Source of the DNA: Apis mellifera
Taxonomy: Eukaryota; Arthropoda; Insecta; Hymenoptera; Apidae
Assembly: GCF_003254395.2 (NCBI RefSeq)
Contig: NC_037644.1
Location: 10,582,086 to 10,646,085, forward strand
Reading direction: 5' to 3'
Length of the DNA: 64,000 nt
Positions 1 to 13,300 of this stretch are shown one piece after another (the first letter of the stretch is position 1; each line of letters begins with the position of its first letter). The notes below the pieces were generated by a model. The model was not told the DNA's origin and searched no databases. It saw only the letters and a program-made list of their open reading frames with translations. The translations under genes and the position numbers were made by a program.

Positions 1-2490
1 GACAAGTAGATTACAAATCTCTTTGTCGTAACAAAAATTTCAACTTTTGTATAATATTTCATTATTTTAATATTGGGGCAATATTAACTTAAATGAGAAT
101 TTACTTACTTCGAAATTTCATTCGTTTCATTTATTAAACTTTCTAGAAAAAAGATTCGTATGATAATTTGCAATTTTTTTTTTTATATATAAAATTTCAC
201 GAATAATATTACATCTATAATGGAATAAAAAAAATTATAATTGACAATATATTTTATCATTTTATTTGCTATTATCACTATATCATATCATTATTTTAGT
301 ATATTATTACGCACTATATTATTATAATTTCTTTTGCAAATTATCTTGTCTTTTCTAAGATAAAATGTATTCGAAATTTATACCGATAAAACATTAAATC
401 GATACGATGGAGCGTGAATCGCTAGTAGCTGTTACGAACATCATAAATGATTTTCCCTACCTATAATGACCTATAATTTCGGCTTTAAATAGCATCCAGG
501 CATCGATGTACATACAAAGTATCTCATTAAATGGAAAAACAATACGGAAATTGTGACACGATTGAAAGTGAGCAATTTAAATATATATGTTCACGATTTA
601 TTAATGTAATGAAAGTATTTATATCTTATATATGTTCGAAAATGTACTCTTGTTTATTAAACATTCTCGTAAAATCATTCTTTTCCTTTCTTCTACCCTT
701 CTTTTTGTATCGAAAATAATAGTAATAATAGTTTTTTTTTTAATACATCATAAATATGACATTTATTTAAAATATTACTAGAACTTTCGTTCACAGCAAG
801 GTCGATCGAATTCCTGCCACATATACGCTATAATACACATTAAGAGGGTGCACTCTTGCGTAAAGAATCAATATCATCTTTCATTAAAAATTTTCTACCC
901 TTGAAACTTTCTTCTTCGATATTCCGTATTAAGAAATAATTTTTTTTTTTTTCGATATTTAAAAATAATATTTAATATCCTCTTTTTAATATTTAAATTG
1001 TAATAAATATCATGCACAAAAAAAAGATTAATAGATGCTTTTTATTTATAACTTGTTCAATAAATTTTTTATAAAATTATATATTTTTTTTACTGATTAA
1101 ATTCGTTGCTCTCCAGTGATTTCTTTCGAATTTTCACTTTTTTTCTTTTCATAATAAAATTATTATTATTAATTTCTATTATTATTAATCATTTCAATTT
1201 TTATGCTAGAACATACTTTACTTAGAATATTATCTTTTTATATGTTATATGTTACAGACACAAGAGACTTGAAAATTTGGAAACTAAAGTAAAATTAACA
1301 AATTTTCTTTGTTCATTATTTGTTATGATAAGATAATTTTTTTTTCTATCACAATCACACAAACAATTTCGATTAAGATATATCATATACAGTCAAAATA
1401 TCTATTTCATTTTGAGATTATCTTATCAAATAAAATTAATTTTACTAACTGGCAGATTAACAAAAAAAAGCATTTGATAATCAATTATTATTATAAGAAC
1501 TGTCTAGCATTTAAATATTTTAATTAAAGCTTGTTAAAGATAAACATAACTTAAGATTGTAATGATATTACTTCAAAAATGAATTTTATGACGATTTTTA
1601 AATGATTTGAAGCGAAATATGTAATGGAATATATTTACAGTTATATTTGCATAAATTTAAATCTATAATTAATACCGTTATTCAACATCAAAATAATGTC
1701 TAAATAATAATTTCATTCAATAATTTCATATCTAATGAATAATTTTAACTAATAAGTAAATGAAAATTAAATCTTGAGAAAAAGTTAAATAAAAATATTT
1801 CCAGAAACATTATTTTTTTTAGAATAATCAAATCAAATATATTAGATACTTAATGTAAGATACTTAATTTAATCATGTTTGGATTGAATCCACTAATTTA
1901 AATATAAACTTTCATTGTTTAAGTAAGAAGATAAAAAAATATTATTTCTTGAATTTGTTTCTACATATACAGCTTATACGTTTAATTTAACAATGGATAA
2001 AATATTGAATTCTCGATTTCAATTATGACTTGATATAAGTGATATAATTGTAACCAATTTTAGATTAAATAACACAAAAAAATATATTTTGCAACAGAGA
2101 AAGAACAGAAAGATTAATGTAGAAAATTTTCTGGATAAATATTTTTTATTTGATTCAAATAATCACGCATGACGACATAAATTTAAAATAATATATATCC
2201 ATCATGCGATAACATCATCGGTTTACAAATTTCTTATATCTATATCTGGTTCACAAATTCGGTGATTAATACTGGATTTGACTAGTTAACTTAACACTAA
2301 CAGCCAACTGAAAAATGTATACATAACAAGAAAGAGAAATACAATTTTAACGTATTATTAATAAATTGATGCAAGCTATACATATTTCAAGTTATAATAA
2401 TATAATTATGGCACACAATCTACAGCATACAAAATATAATAATAAAAATGCATATATACGATTCAAATTGAATTTATCATTCGATTATTG
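1..2490. other. AT-rich intergenic or intronic sequence, no gene seen
   Basis: Very AT-rich with many homopolymer A and T runs. Open frames are short, with no splice-bounded coding stretch that resembles a known protein. It may be downstream flank or intron of the minus-strand unit that starts near 3474, but nothing in the sequence proves this. Confidence 0.6.
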
Positions 2491-2493
2491 TTT

Positions 2494-2524
2494 AATATAT
2501 ATATATATATATACGTATATATCG
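2494..2524. repeat. (TA)n microsatellite
   Basis: An uninterrupted AT dinucleotide run broken once by an ACGT step near its right end. It marks the border between the AT-rich left flank and the GC-richer island at 2.55-3.6 kb. Confidence 0.85.
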
Positions 2525-2559
2525 AACATCTAACTATAATAAAAATGATATTACATATT

Positions 2560-3035
2560 TCCAGAGAAATTTACGACATTCATATCGCAGCAATAATACC
2601 GTACTCGTGTAGCCGTTTGACATATACGACGTTATATGACATCCTTTGATCATCGATCCGAGTAAATAACACCGATCGATTTTTCTCTACGGCATAATAA
2701 CATCTATCCCGCTGGTGTATGGCTTCGTAATTCCACGAAGTCGCGCCATGACTTCCCGCGCGTCGATTCAAAACGCATTCCCTTCCATACGCCTGCCCGC
2801 CTTTTATTCCTCGCAATGGTATTTTCTGCGGCGTACACCACCGATTACCATTAGCAACAGCAAAATCCCGTCTCGATCTCGGCTCGCACCACCATCACAG
2901 AAGGTATTATAATGGCTCCGTTTTCTTCCCTTATCGGTGCACTTCTCCGCGAAGAATAGGTAAAGAGGATGAAACAAAAACGGAGAGTAAAGAAGAGAGT
3001 GATATAGCGATTCGCCGATTCCCTTCCACCATGTT
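2560..3035 (-). other. GC-richer stretch, possible 3' UTR of the mini-gene
   Basis: This part is clearly richer in G+C and in CpG than its surroundings and lies directly downstream, on the minus strand, of the 64-residue ORF ending at 3036. Minus-strand open frames here (for example 2580-2816) lack an ATG at their start and match nothing I recognise. One TGTGAT hexamer (a K-box-like 3' UTR element in Drosophila Notch targets) is present on the minus strand near 2897-2902, but a single hexamer can occur by chance. Best read as untranslated transcript or conserved regulatory DNA. Confidence 0.35.
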
Positions 3036-3230
3036 TCATTTTCTTCCCCACTGCAAAACTTTGTGGCCGTGAATGCATCTGCTCAGGGAGCTGTTACTAC
3101 CCTTCGAACTCCCACTTCCAGAACTCGACACGCTTTCAGATCTTCTGATCGATTTCTTAGTAGGATCTAACAGCCGGTCCAACATCTGACGAATGGTGCT
3201 GTGTTTGCGGTTAAATGGATTGGTGTACAT
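3036..3230 (-). CDS. Putative 64-residue Ser-rich basic protein, unrecognised
   Basis: I do not recognise this protein. Read on the minus strand from 3474, a tiny three-codon uORF (3454-3443) comes first. The next ATG is at 3230, with A at position -3, and it opens 64 codons ending in TGA at 3036-3038. The N-terminal half (residues 8-31) could form a basic amphipathic helix containing IRQMLDRLL and KKSIRRSES. Residues 30-48 are a Ser/Gly tract that starts at a basophilic kinase-type RRSES site. The last residues hold a Cys-His-Gly-His cluster and a Trp. I see no strong splice donor inside the frame, so an intronless gene is the simplest model. An exon of a longer gene is the main alternative. 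Support comes from the well-placed core promoter upstream and from GC content above that of the flanks; coding status itself is unproven. Confidence 0.4.
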   Translation of the reverse strand: MYTNPFNRKHSTIRQMLDRLLDPTKKSIRRSESVSSSGSGSSKGSNSSLSRCIHGHKVLQWGRK

Positions 3231-3470
3231 CTTGCTCTCTCTTCGGCCTCTTTCTTTGAGAGATGGAAATTCTTTTCGGATCTGCGTTCTGCGATCGATT
3301 ATATTCGAAAGAGAACGTTCTTCTGATTGCGTTTCAAACACGGTATCACTTTTTCTTTTTTCAGTATTCGAATTTCAATTATATGTTTTACAGAGAGAAT
3401 ATATATATATATATGTATTATATGCTGATCGAATGCTCGAGACTAACTTTGCATCGATCTAACCTCGCTC

Positions 3471-3506
3471 GAATGATCGCTAAGCGTCACTTGCCGGCTT
3501 TATATA
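3471..3506 (-). promoter_or_regulatory. TATA box plus initiator, minus-strand core promoter
   Basis: Minus strand reads TATATAAA at 3506-3499, followed by CCGGC. TCATTC, which fits the arthropod initiator TCAKTY, lies at 3476-3471, so its A (+1) would be 3474. The first T of the TATA element is then at -32, the canonical distance. The flanking bases are CpG-rich. The pair predicts a focused start site for a transcript running left through the 64-residue ORF. Confidence 0.5.
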
Positions 3507-3732
3507 TGCACAACATTCGTTATCCTTCGGTAGAGTTCGGGCAAGATCGACTTGAAGCTTTGTAGTTCATAACGCGCAAACGGCCCACAGGTGCATCGGT
3601 ACGTATGTTGTATACATGCCAGACCAAGTGTAATCGCCTCTTATTTCGTGCGAAAACAGAAGATGAAAGGGTGAGAAGTTTTTGTCCATGTAATATATTT
3701 ATTATCGTGCATAATATATTTTACACGCCGAA

Positions 3733-3742
3733 AGAAAGAAAG

Positions 3743-3800
<58 letters not shown>

Positions 3801-3834
3801 CTTTCTTTCTATATATATACACACCTTTCTTTCT
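3733..3834. repeat. Palindromic (TA)n microsatellite with repeated flank
   Basis: A long TA run is bordered on the left by AGAAAGAAAGGTGTGTGT and on the right by the reverse complement ACACACCTTTCTTTCT. The right arm is repeated once more in direct orientation about 24 bp further on (ends about 3834). The whole tract could extrude as a hairpin of more than 35 bp. Confidence 0.8.
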
Positions 3835-3859
3835 ATATATATATATATACGTATAACAT

Positions 3860-6800
3860 ATATTCGAGGTCAATCGTATTAATCAATCAATTCGACTTTA
3901 TGTTTGAAAAGTCAATTAATGAACTTTCGAAAGATAAGAATAAAAAAAAATAGAAAAGAAATAAAACTTGACTTTGAAACAGAAACGTAATGTAACATAT
4001 CTTATGATGAAATCTAATAAAGATTTATATTATAAAACGAACTAAACAGAAATATGTTGTTCATAACGCAATATAATATGTACAAATTGTTTCGTTCAAA
4101 ATATAAATGGATAATTGTTTTTGACAACACCAGATTCGTGTTTAATTCATATATGTCTCGCTTTGTATACATGTGAAATTCGAAAATTTTTTAAATATAA
4201 CGATTACTATAATGATTATTTATTTTCACAATAAGAATATTGTTAATAATGAAATTTAGAATCATTTTATATTCTCATTTTACTTTATTATTTATTTTAT
4301 GAAAAATAATTCCAAATTTATGTAAAATAATTTTTTCGATAAAAATAATGAGGCAATATGAAATGATCCATTTCATCCAAATTTCTTTTTCTTATTTTCA
4401 CAATTATTTGTAATTTATAATTCACAAAAATAAAATTCAATATTTTTAAAAACATGGATCATCTCATCCTAAATTTATTAATATTAATAAAAATTATTAA
4501 AGTTCTTAATGTCATAATCAACAATCAATATGCCTAATACTAAGACGTAGTAAACAAATTTGCATAAATATTAAACAATATTATTTCCGTAAATAACATT
4601 AATGATGTATATTTAATCAAGGAAATACTTTCCAATATTAGTTTTTCTTATTGCGTTATATTACCTATAATTTTCCTTATTGATGACCTTAACTTTATAA
4701 CATTTAGCAAAGATTGATAAATAATTATTCCCCTCTCCTTTTTTTTAAATGAATCTAATATTTCTATCACATTAAATTGATCTTGTGCATTATGAAAATC
4801 AAGCAACCATTAAATCATGCATATAGAAAATAATGTTTCAGGACAAAGTTCCTTGGCAAAAGAATCGATCAATTTCTTCGAAATTCTTATATGAAAATGA
4901 ACTATGATTAATTCAAGAGTGAAAAAAATTCTTAATTTTTTAATTGTCGATAATTATCTATATATATTATCTGTACATAAGAATATTTATCAATTTTTTT
5001 TTTAAATAATTTAATACTTATAATCTTCGTGATGACGTTAAGTAAATATGAAAATAAAATTTGAAGATAAAACATTTTCCAAATTCCATGATTATCGTTT
5101 CGAATTAATTTTTATTTCGCACTTTGTGAAATTAAATTCGAAAATCGTATTTTATCCGCATACTTTTTTCGCCAGAACGATACCGAAATATTTACTGTAT
5201 AAAATCGTGTGATAACAGGATACATGATATTACAATGTTATTACATACTTGACATATTTTCTAATTTTAATTTTCGTTTCTCGAGTTATGTTATATTGTA
5301 TTTATAAAAATATATTTTCGAGAATATCAAATTTTATCGAATTAAATCCAAATGTCATGGTCAATATAAAACGTAAAATTTTTTTATCTTTTATAAGAAA
5401 CTGATGGTAATAGAGAGATATTTCCGCTTTCATCATTCTTTGCGAAATTGTCAAATTTAGTTAACATTAATTATCAATTTAAACTTCCTCTTCCGCTATT
5501 ATTTTTTATTTTCAAAGATTAATAATAATTCAATAGTATCTTCACATAAAATAGTGACGTAGTAAAATTTCTTTTTTATTTATCATATGTGTTCGCTAAT
5601 TTCATACATCGTTCCTGGAAATTCATAAGCTCAAAAATTTTAGAAACTCTTTTACACGCTCGTTTTACATAGAGAAAAGAAATACAAAAAGAAATGTTTG
5701 AGATCTTTTCGATTTTGAATATTCCTTCATATGCATATTTTACATGTATAAATTAAAAATATTAAAAATTACATATTTTTGAAAAATTGTTAATCTCACT
5801 TTTATGTTAAATAATCGAATAAATGAAATTAAACTTTAGATACCTATATCATTACAGAATAAAATTTTAAGATGATACGCGACAAATGTAATAATATATG
5901 ATTAAAGAAAATCAGAAGTTACGTATTAACAAAGTATTTAGAAAATAAGAAAAAATTAATTTTATAGAATATATTTTTATTAGCATTATGTAAATTTCAA
6001 TAAATTAGTCAATATTATTACACTGCGCACAAATGAAGAATATATTAATTTTCTTTATCACGTTGACATCATGCCAATTATGTGTTTATTATATAAAGAT
6101 CATATTCACAATCAATATTCATGAACTATTAATTCATCAATATTAAAATCGCCAAATATCTAACAATGATAATTTATTTATTTGAGGGAACAAGATAATG
6201 CAAAATATATATTGTTTTCCAATGATCAACGATTTAAATTATTTTTTTGCGTTAAATAATTAGGATTCATAAAAGAAGTTAGTCGACTGACGTTAAAAGA
6301 AACGTAACATCTCTTTTACACATGCATAAGAGATAAAAAAAAAAGAGGTAAAAAAAATAAAAATTGATAATGGTTTCATAATTATCTAGATTGTATAAAA
6401 TATGATATTACATTGTTATTAATTGTTTTGAATTTTGCACTTTGTGTTAATTTATATTAATAATGATTTTATAAAGTATATAATTTTATATTACGTATTA
6501 CTCGTTAATAAATTATTTGTATAAGCAATTAATTTAATTTTATTATTAATTATGATCGAGAGAATGTAATCTTCCATAACATTTTGAGTTGAAATTTTTT
6601 TGCATGAATTTTGCAAGTCATCTATAGTCAGTTCTATCAAATAAAATTTCATCTACTATTTTAATAACAATTTTGTTCTTGCAATAAAAGAAAAGAAAAA
6701 AGAAAATCTCAAAAATATATTCAATTTATCTTTCATTTTTCAAGATTCTATAACTTTTATTAAAATCATTAATCATCTTTTATTGGACAACATAAAAAAA

Positions 6801-9800
6801 AAATAAATAAATAATTCTTTAAATTATTTATAAATTTCACATATTCATTACATTCTATTTGTTGCAATCAGACATCTATAAAAAAAATCACACAATAGAA
6901 TCTTTTTAAACAATAATATTAAAATTTATAATTTTGCATGTCTTCTCTTTTTAGATGATCTTAAAGAATTGACGTAAATGTCTCTTAACTTTGATAGATT
7001 TTCTGTTTAATATTTACTATTCTGTTTAAAAAAAAGATAAATACACAGTTAACGAAGAATATGTACGGCATACTTATTAATTATTTATCAATTTTATAAT
7101 ACAAATTTTTTTTTATCAAAAATGTTCCTTATTCAAAAATCAGATGTCAAATTTGAGCAACGTACATATAAGTAAATTATAATATATTAGATACAATTAT
7201 AATACCTATGTTTATTTTATTTTATTATATTATATCTGCTTTATTGCACATCAATGTGTTATTATATCTTAGCATGATATTCCTAATTATTTTTGTTTTT
7301 CTTTAATACATCAATAAGATAAATACATATTTTTACGTTTGAAGTGATATTTTATATAATTATAACATATTAGAAACATTATGATATATATAAAAAAAAT
7401 TATAGATAAAGATTATTATAAAAATTTAAATATGTATGACATATATGATCGTGGAAACTATGTAACAATGATCGTGTCCTTAATACGATGGCCTCCTTAG
7501 TCATAAAGGAATCGAAGAAGTTGTGGCATATACTATATATATGCTGAACAAAACTTACTTAACTTTCATCGTATCTAGGCTGCTTACAATTGTAGTGAAA
7601 GCTAATCAAATAAAAATTTCGGAAGAAAGTTTTATTCATTATCATCGATAAATTAACAGGATAAATCCTTTAAAGGTTTAAAATTTATGGGTAATAAATT
7701 TTAATCTAATTAATATATTTTAAGCAAAATAAAAATTTAAAAAAGAAATATAAATATGAAAAATATTATTCTTATATTCTTTATTAAAATTAATTTTCCA
7801 AATCGTATATAAATTTTATTGACCATCTATCTAAAAGCACTTTGAAACAAAGAATTATTATGGTATCTTTAATCATTTATACAATCATATTAGTTTCAGT
7901 ATTGAGAAGAAATTATTTTATGAAATAAAAATATATTTTATACTATTATATTCTATTTAACATAAACCATATAAAATGATATTCCAAGTGAAATATACAG
8001 GTAGTGAAAAACGGATAAAGAAATAGAAAGGAAATGAATTGATATTTTATCGTTTCAACTTGATATTTATAATTCATGAATCATAAAATATTAGAAATAA
8101 ATCATTAATAAATCATTTGAAGAATAAACTCGTAATAAATTTATTGTAAAAAGAAATAATTTAACTGGAATATCCGGTTTGTGTTGGACTTTTTAGAACT
8201 TAGACCAAAAACAAAACCAGAAAAATGAGATTCTCTCTTAAAACCAGTTTGCTGATTTTTATTGTTCGCCAAAAAAAATGTCTTCACGATCAAATGACGC
8301 ATTTAATTTTCCGTTAGGGAATCTTTTCATTTTCATTTACATAAAATTGACGCACATGAATAAAAAATTGTTACTTAATTTTCAATAAAATAAAAAGATT
8401 AAAACAAAGAATAAATCTTATAAGATATACTTGTTATTGAGATAATTTATAGTATAATATAGATAAGAAATAGATAATTTATAGTATAATATAGTATAAA
8501 TTTATCAATATATTATTTATTAAAATAAATTCTTATAATAGCATAGCAATAAAATTATCAATTGTCCATTTGTTCGATAACTATGTATAAAAAAAAATTT
8601 TCTTTCTAATAATCTTAAAAATTATTATTATCATTTGATGTTATTGAATTTTTTACATTATTTGTGCAAAAATTTTATTACACAAAATGTGATATGTAAA
8701 TAATAAATTTAATAATTTATAAAATTATTGAATTTTAATTCATTTGAATTTTAATAATATTTATATTGCATTTTCATAATATATTTACTACATTATATGT
8801 AATATATAAATTATAATATATTTAATATATCATTGTGAGATTATTAGTTTTTAATGAACGAATAATCAAAATTTGAATTTAATATCGTTCATTAAATTTT
8901 GTTTTATCATCGATTATTATCGATCACATTTTCGAAAATAGAAATCTGCTATAAATTCTATTAATATATATATTAATAAAAATTAAAATCTCAATGTGAA
9001 TCCTCACGAATAATCAAAATATTTATATAATTAATAATCGTAATGTATTTGTCAAAAGTTTACATACTTTTAAATTCTAAATTTTAATTTCCGTTTGTCA
9101 TGTAAATTACATTCAAAGTTTAAAAACTTTTTAAACTTGTCACACTTTTTATACAATGTAACAACATACGTTTAATATGCATCACGATAATCCATCGTGA
9201 ATGTCCTTTCAAGGTTACCGAGGTTATTGACTTAATTTCAAAAGTTAAATCAGTTATTGCTCTTGAAATAAAAACAGGAATAATTGAACGCTTTGATATA
9301 TTTCTTTTTTCCGTGATATGATAATATTTTTCGAAAATTATTCCAAATCTTAAAATTAAAAAAATAAATTAGGCCAACGATTGATAAAATGAAAGTACAG
9401 GAAGGAATGGAAGAGATATAGAAAGTATAGGGATAAAATATTCGAAAAATATTCGCAAAGAATATTATTATAAAAAATGTACTATACTATAAATCAAGTA
9501 TTCTCAATGAAAATATACATCGAAATATACATATGAAATAAATGAATAAAAATGATTCCTGAAAAAATATACAAGAAGTATATAAAAATATATATAAAAA
9601 TTGATAGATGCGTGCGTGAATGTCCTAGAAATTTTTTTCGTTGGACTCAATCATTTGGTCAGCCCACATTCAATAAGAAGTGAAAGTGCATACACGTGTC
9701 AATATATGTAATACATTCACGTTCATCAAAAGATTCAATGAATAATCTTAAATTCAAGGGTATTCTAGGTCACTGTCATCGTCAAATATTTGGTAAACGC

Positions 9801-9846
9801 GAATGATTGACTAGATATGTAAATCATATTTGCCAATGAAATGATC
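3860..9846. other. AT-rich sequence without recognisable genes
   Basis: About 6 kb of low-complexity AT-rich DNA. No frame of useful length, no splice-framed coding block and no RNA gene was recognised. The only small structured item seen is a 22-bp direct duplication (8441-8462 and 8473-8494). Confidence 0.6.
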
Positions 9847-10358
9847 TTTCTTTCTTTCTTTTTTTTTTTTTTTTTTTTTTTTAATACTCAAGGAAAGAAA
9901 TAATGTTCTCTTCGAGTAAATGGATTTTTCATTTTTTTGTACGAAAGAAAGCAACATGTAAAGATACTTAAAAATTCAAAAGTTTCTTTCTTTTTTTTTT
10001 TTTTTTAATACTCAAGGAAAGAAATAATGATCTCTTCGAGTAAATGGATTTTTCATTTTTTTGTACGAAAGAAAACAACATGTAAAGATATTTAAAAATG
10101 CAAAAGTTTCTTTCTTTTTTTTTTTTTTTTTTAATACTCAAGGAAAGAAATAATGTTTTCTTCGAGTAAATGGATTTTTCATTTTTTTGTATCAAAGAAA
10201 GCAACATGTAAAGATATTTAAAAATGCAAAAGTTTCTTTCTTTTTTTTTTTTTTTTTTTAATACTCAAGGAAAGAAATAATGTTCTCTTCGAGTAAATGG
10301 ATTTTTCATTTTTTTGTACGAAAGAAAGCAACATGTAAAGATACTTAAAAATTCAAAA
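9847..10358. repeat. Minisatellite, four copies of a ~125 bp unit
   Basis: Each unit has TTTCTTTC plus a variable poly-T tract, then AATACTCAAGGAAAG, then a block with TTCGAGTAAATGG, then GCAACATGTAAAGATA (copy 2 has AACAACATG). The AATACTC block starts at 9883, 10007, 10133 and 10260, giving periods of 124, 126 and 127 bp. Length changes sit mainly in the poly-T tract; the rest differs by only a few substitutions, so the expansion is recent. The minus-strand open frame across it is a by-product of the repeat. Confidence 0.92.
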
Positions 10359-13300
10359 ATTTCAAGAAATATTCTATTATCTTTAATTTTTTTTAATATT
10401 ACTTTAATTCTTATACTAATTTATATCAAATGTCCGGGTTTCTATACAATTCTGTAAAAGTATACTAAAACGACTTTGAATTCTTACATTTGAATATTTT
10501 TATGCCGATTTTTATCAATAAGAGAAATATAAAAATGGATATACTTTCGTCAATATAAAACTGGAGGATTAATATAAAACTCTTCATGCGTAAAGATAAA
10601 CGTGTACAACTTTAAATATTGCAACACGTTTTGCACGGAATAAAAATCGCGTGTAGTAAATTGATCAGTGAATATTAATTTACCGATAGTTGTAAACGTT
10701 AAGGAATAATAAATGTTTTCGCCGCCTGAAAATTTCCCAATCCCAATCGTGAATATCAAATCTACACACATATACACCGACGAAAAGTTCAACGGAACAA
10801 AGTATCCATATTGGCTGGCACAAATGTAATTTGTGAACTGTCTTACAAGTGTCTCGGAGAGATAGAAATGTAGACCATGTCAAAAATTAGTTCACGTAAT
10901 ATCGGGTACGATATTGAAGAGTATTTCGCATATCTTCTATATGACTAACACTTTATTTCAGAATACTATGAGATGACTACCCTCCATTGTCTCTAATTAT
11001 CTTATCGTAATATGTCTCTTCATTTGCGATTTCAGTGCGTGCATTGATTATTAATTGGCTTATTTGAAACAGTGCGTTGTTCTGTCTCTCGAGAAGGCGC
11101 TAAGAAAAGGAAGACAAAGAATCGAAGTGGAGAAATACCTAGAGAATAAGAAGAGATTTATCCATAAGTAACTTTCAATGTTTAATTGTTTTTAAATGTA
11201 GATTAGCCTGTTAATTATTGATAGCCTTTACGGGACACAGAAATCGTAGAAATCGAGAGAAAAAAAAAAAAAAAAGTCCATGTGTGCGTTAATAATGACG
11301 CATATACTACGCCCCTCATTAGCATTCTACAAAGATCGTATTATTTATGCAACATAATTTTTTTTTTTTTTTATACTAAGTGACTTTTGTAGGAATATTC
11401 CTTTAACAGTTTCGATCGTCAAAAAGTTTTGAAAGACAATTTTGCAAAACAATGGTACAAATCCAATTTTCAAATTGGATAATTGGATAATTCAATTGGT
11501 TAAGATATCGTAATCATATTACACGTAAAAAACAAAGTATAAATTATTATTGTAATTGCAATAATTATACATAATCATTTTATGATATATTATATTTTAA
11601 TTGTTTAAAATTTAGATTTGTATCATTTTGCTTTAATAAATTTCAATAATAAATTTGTATTAAAATTTAGAACGAAGGAATAAAGAATATTTAAAAATAA
11701 ATTTTTAAATAAGAAAAACCAACTTCCTTAAGTGAAAATTAAATGGAATTAATTTCTGTATAATTTCTGATCTGAAATATTTCGAATTTTCTTTTTTTTT
11801 TTATAATTATAGATCATTATCATTGATAGATAAATTGCATATTAATGTGTAAAAAAATAACCAATTTATCATTACAATTGACGTATTACTTCGTAAAAAA
11901 AAAAAAACAATCATATATGATAATTTAATATAATTTAATATAAAAGAAAAGTCTATTCTGTGTGTGTTTTTATATTAATAATTAAATAAGTTGTTAACAA
12001 AACAGAATTCAATCAGTGCAAACGACCAAAGTGCAAATGATCAATCAATGTGATATAAAAATAGAAAAGTCATTCTCCATTGACATTACGACACGAAAAC
12101 GATATATCAGTGGGAAATTTGCTAGATTAAATTAGGGAAATAATTGGCATAAAAAATTCTTCAAATTGTTTATCAAACGTTTACTTATTTCAGAATTAAT
12201 CGTTCGCAAAATAAATAATAATTATAAAATTTTTTAAAAATACAGAAAATTTTGATCCAAAAAATTGTTGGAAATTTTGTTAAAAACTTTATTACAAATT
12301 TATTATTTTTTATTTATGATGGATTAATAATTTCAATTCTAGATTATGTAAATGATTAGATTTTTTTTTGAATGATGTAAATTGTTATAAAATTTATTAG
12401 TATAAATAATGAATAAAAACAAATTCCAATAATTATGTTAACATAAATATTATCTTAAGTGACATGTTTTAATATAGTGAAATAAATTTAAAAATTTTAT
12501 GAAATATAATATTTAATTATTAATTACGTTTTACCTTCGCCTTAAAAGAAGAGGGATTGGTTTTCTATATATTTGCGTAATTCTATAAATTTGAATTCAC
12601 AGAAATGAATATATATATGTATATATATAAAGAAAAAAAAATCAAGGAAAAAAAGTTTGCGCATATAAAATGAAAATTAGATTAAATTATTCAATACATA
12701 TAGATTTTAAAATTAAAATATATGAAAACTTGATTCAAGATATGGAAAGTATATACGATACAATATACTTCTTGAGATGGAACAAGAATTTCACACGGCT
12801 TCTTCGAACAATATCAAAGAATTAGGTAATCACCATTGGTGTCTATTTCGAATGGAAAGGTCAATTGCTTCATTTGATCTAGTGACGCACGTACAAGTTG
12901 AATTCAAAGAATAACGAACATGATTGATACATCTATTAACAAAGAATGTATTATTTTTGCCAATTCGATAAATATTCAATTATTTTAATTATCTTAAAAT
13001 CTTTCATTAAAACAGAGAAAGAAGAAAAATTCTTGTACATATATCTGATCAAGAAGATGATTCTTCTTTCTTATCTTTTTCTTTATCATATCATTTTTCT
13101 ATATCAAGAAAATATACTTGAATATTTTTTTTTTAACTAATATAATTTTTAGAATAAAGTCAAATTTTTAATTATTTTTTATATACGTGAAATTATACAC
13201 GAATTTTTGTAATATAAATTAATATGATTTTTGAATTTATATTATTTGTGCATATTTTAATTTTCTTGCACTCAGTATATTAAACAATAAAGTTATGAGA

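Noticed and set aside
2580..2816. 78-codon minus-strand frame in the GC-rich island
   Set aside because: It opens at TTG, has no ATG near the start and matches nothing recognised. Treated as likely 3' UTR.
3605..3953. Tyr-Ile-rich frames
   Set aside because: Translation of the (TA)n palindrome.
9968..10207. 79-codon minus-strand frame with repeated blocks
   Set aside because: Arises from the minisatellite unit; no ATG-based gene signal.
10550..10883. Two overlapping minus-strand open frames of about 70-110 codons
   Set aside because: Neither starts with ATG, they overlap in different frames, there is no good splice context and no family resemblance. Frames of this length are expected a few times in such a window.
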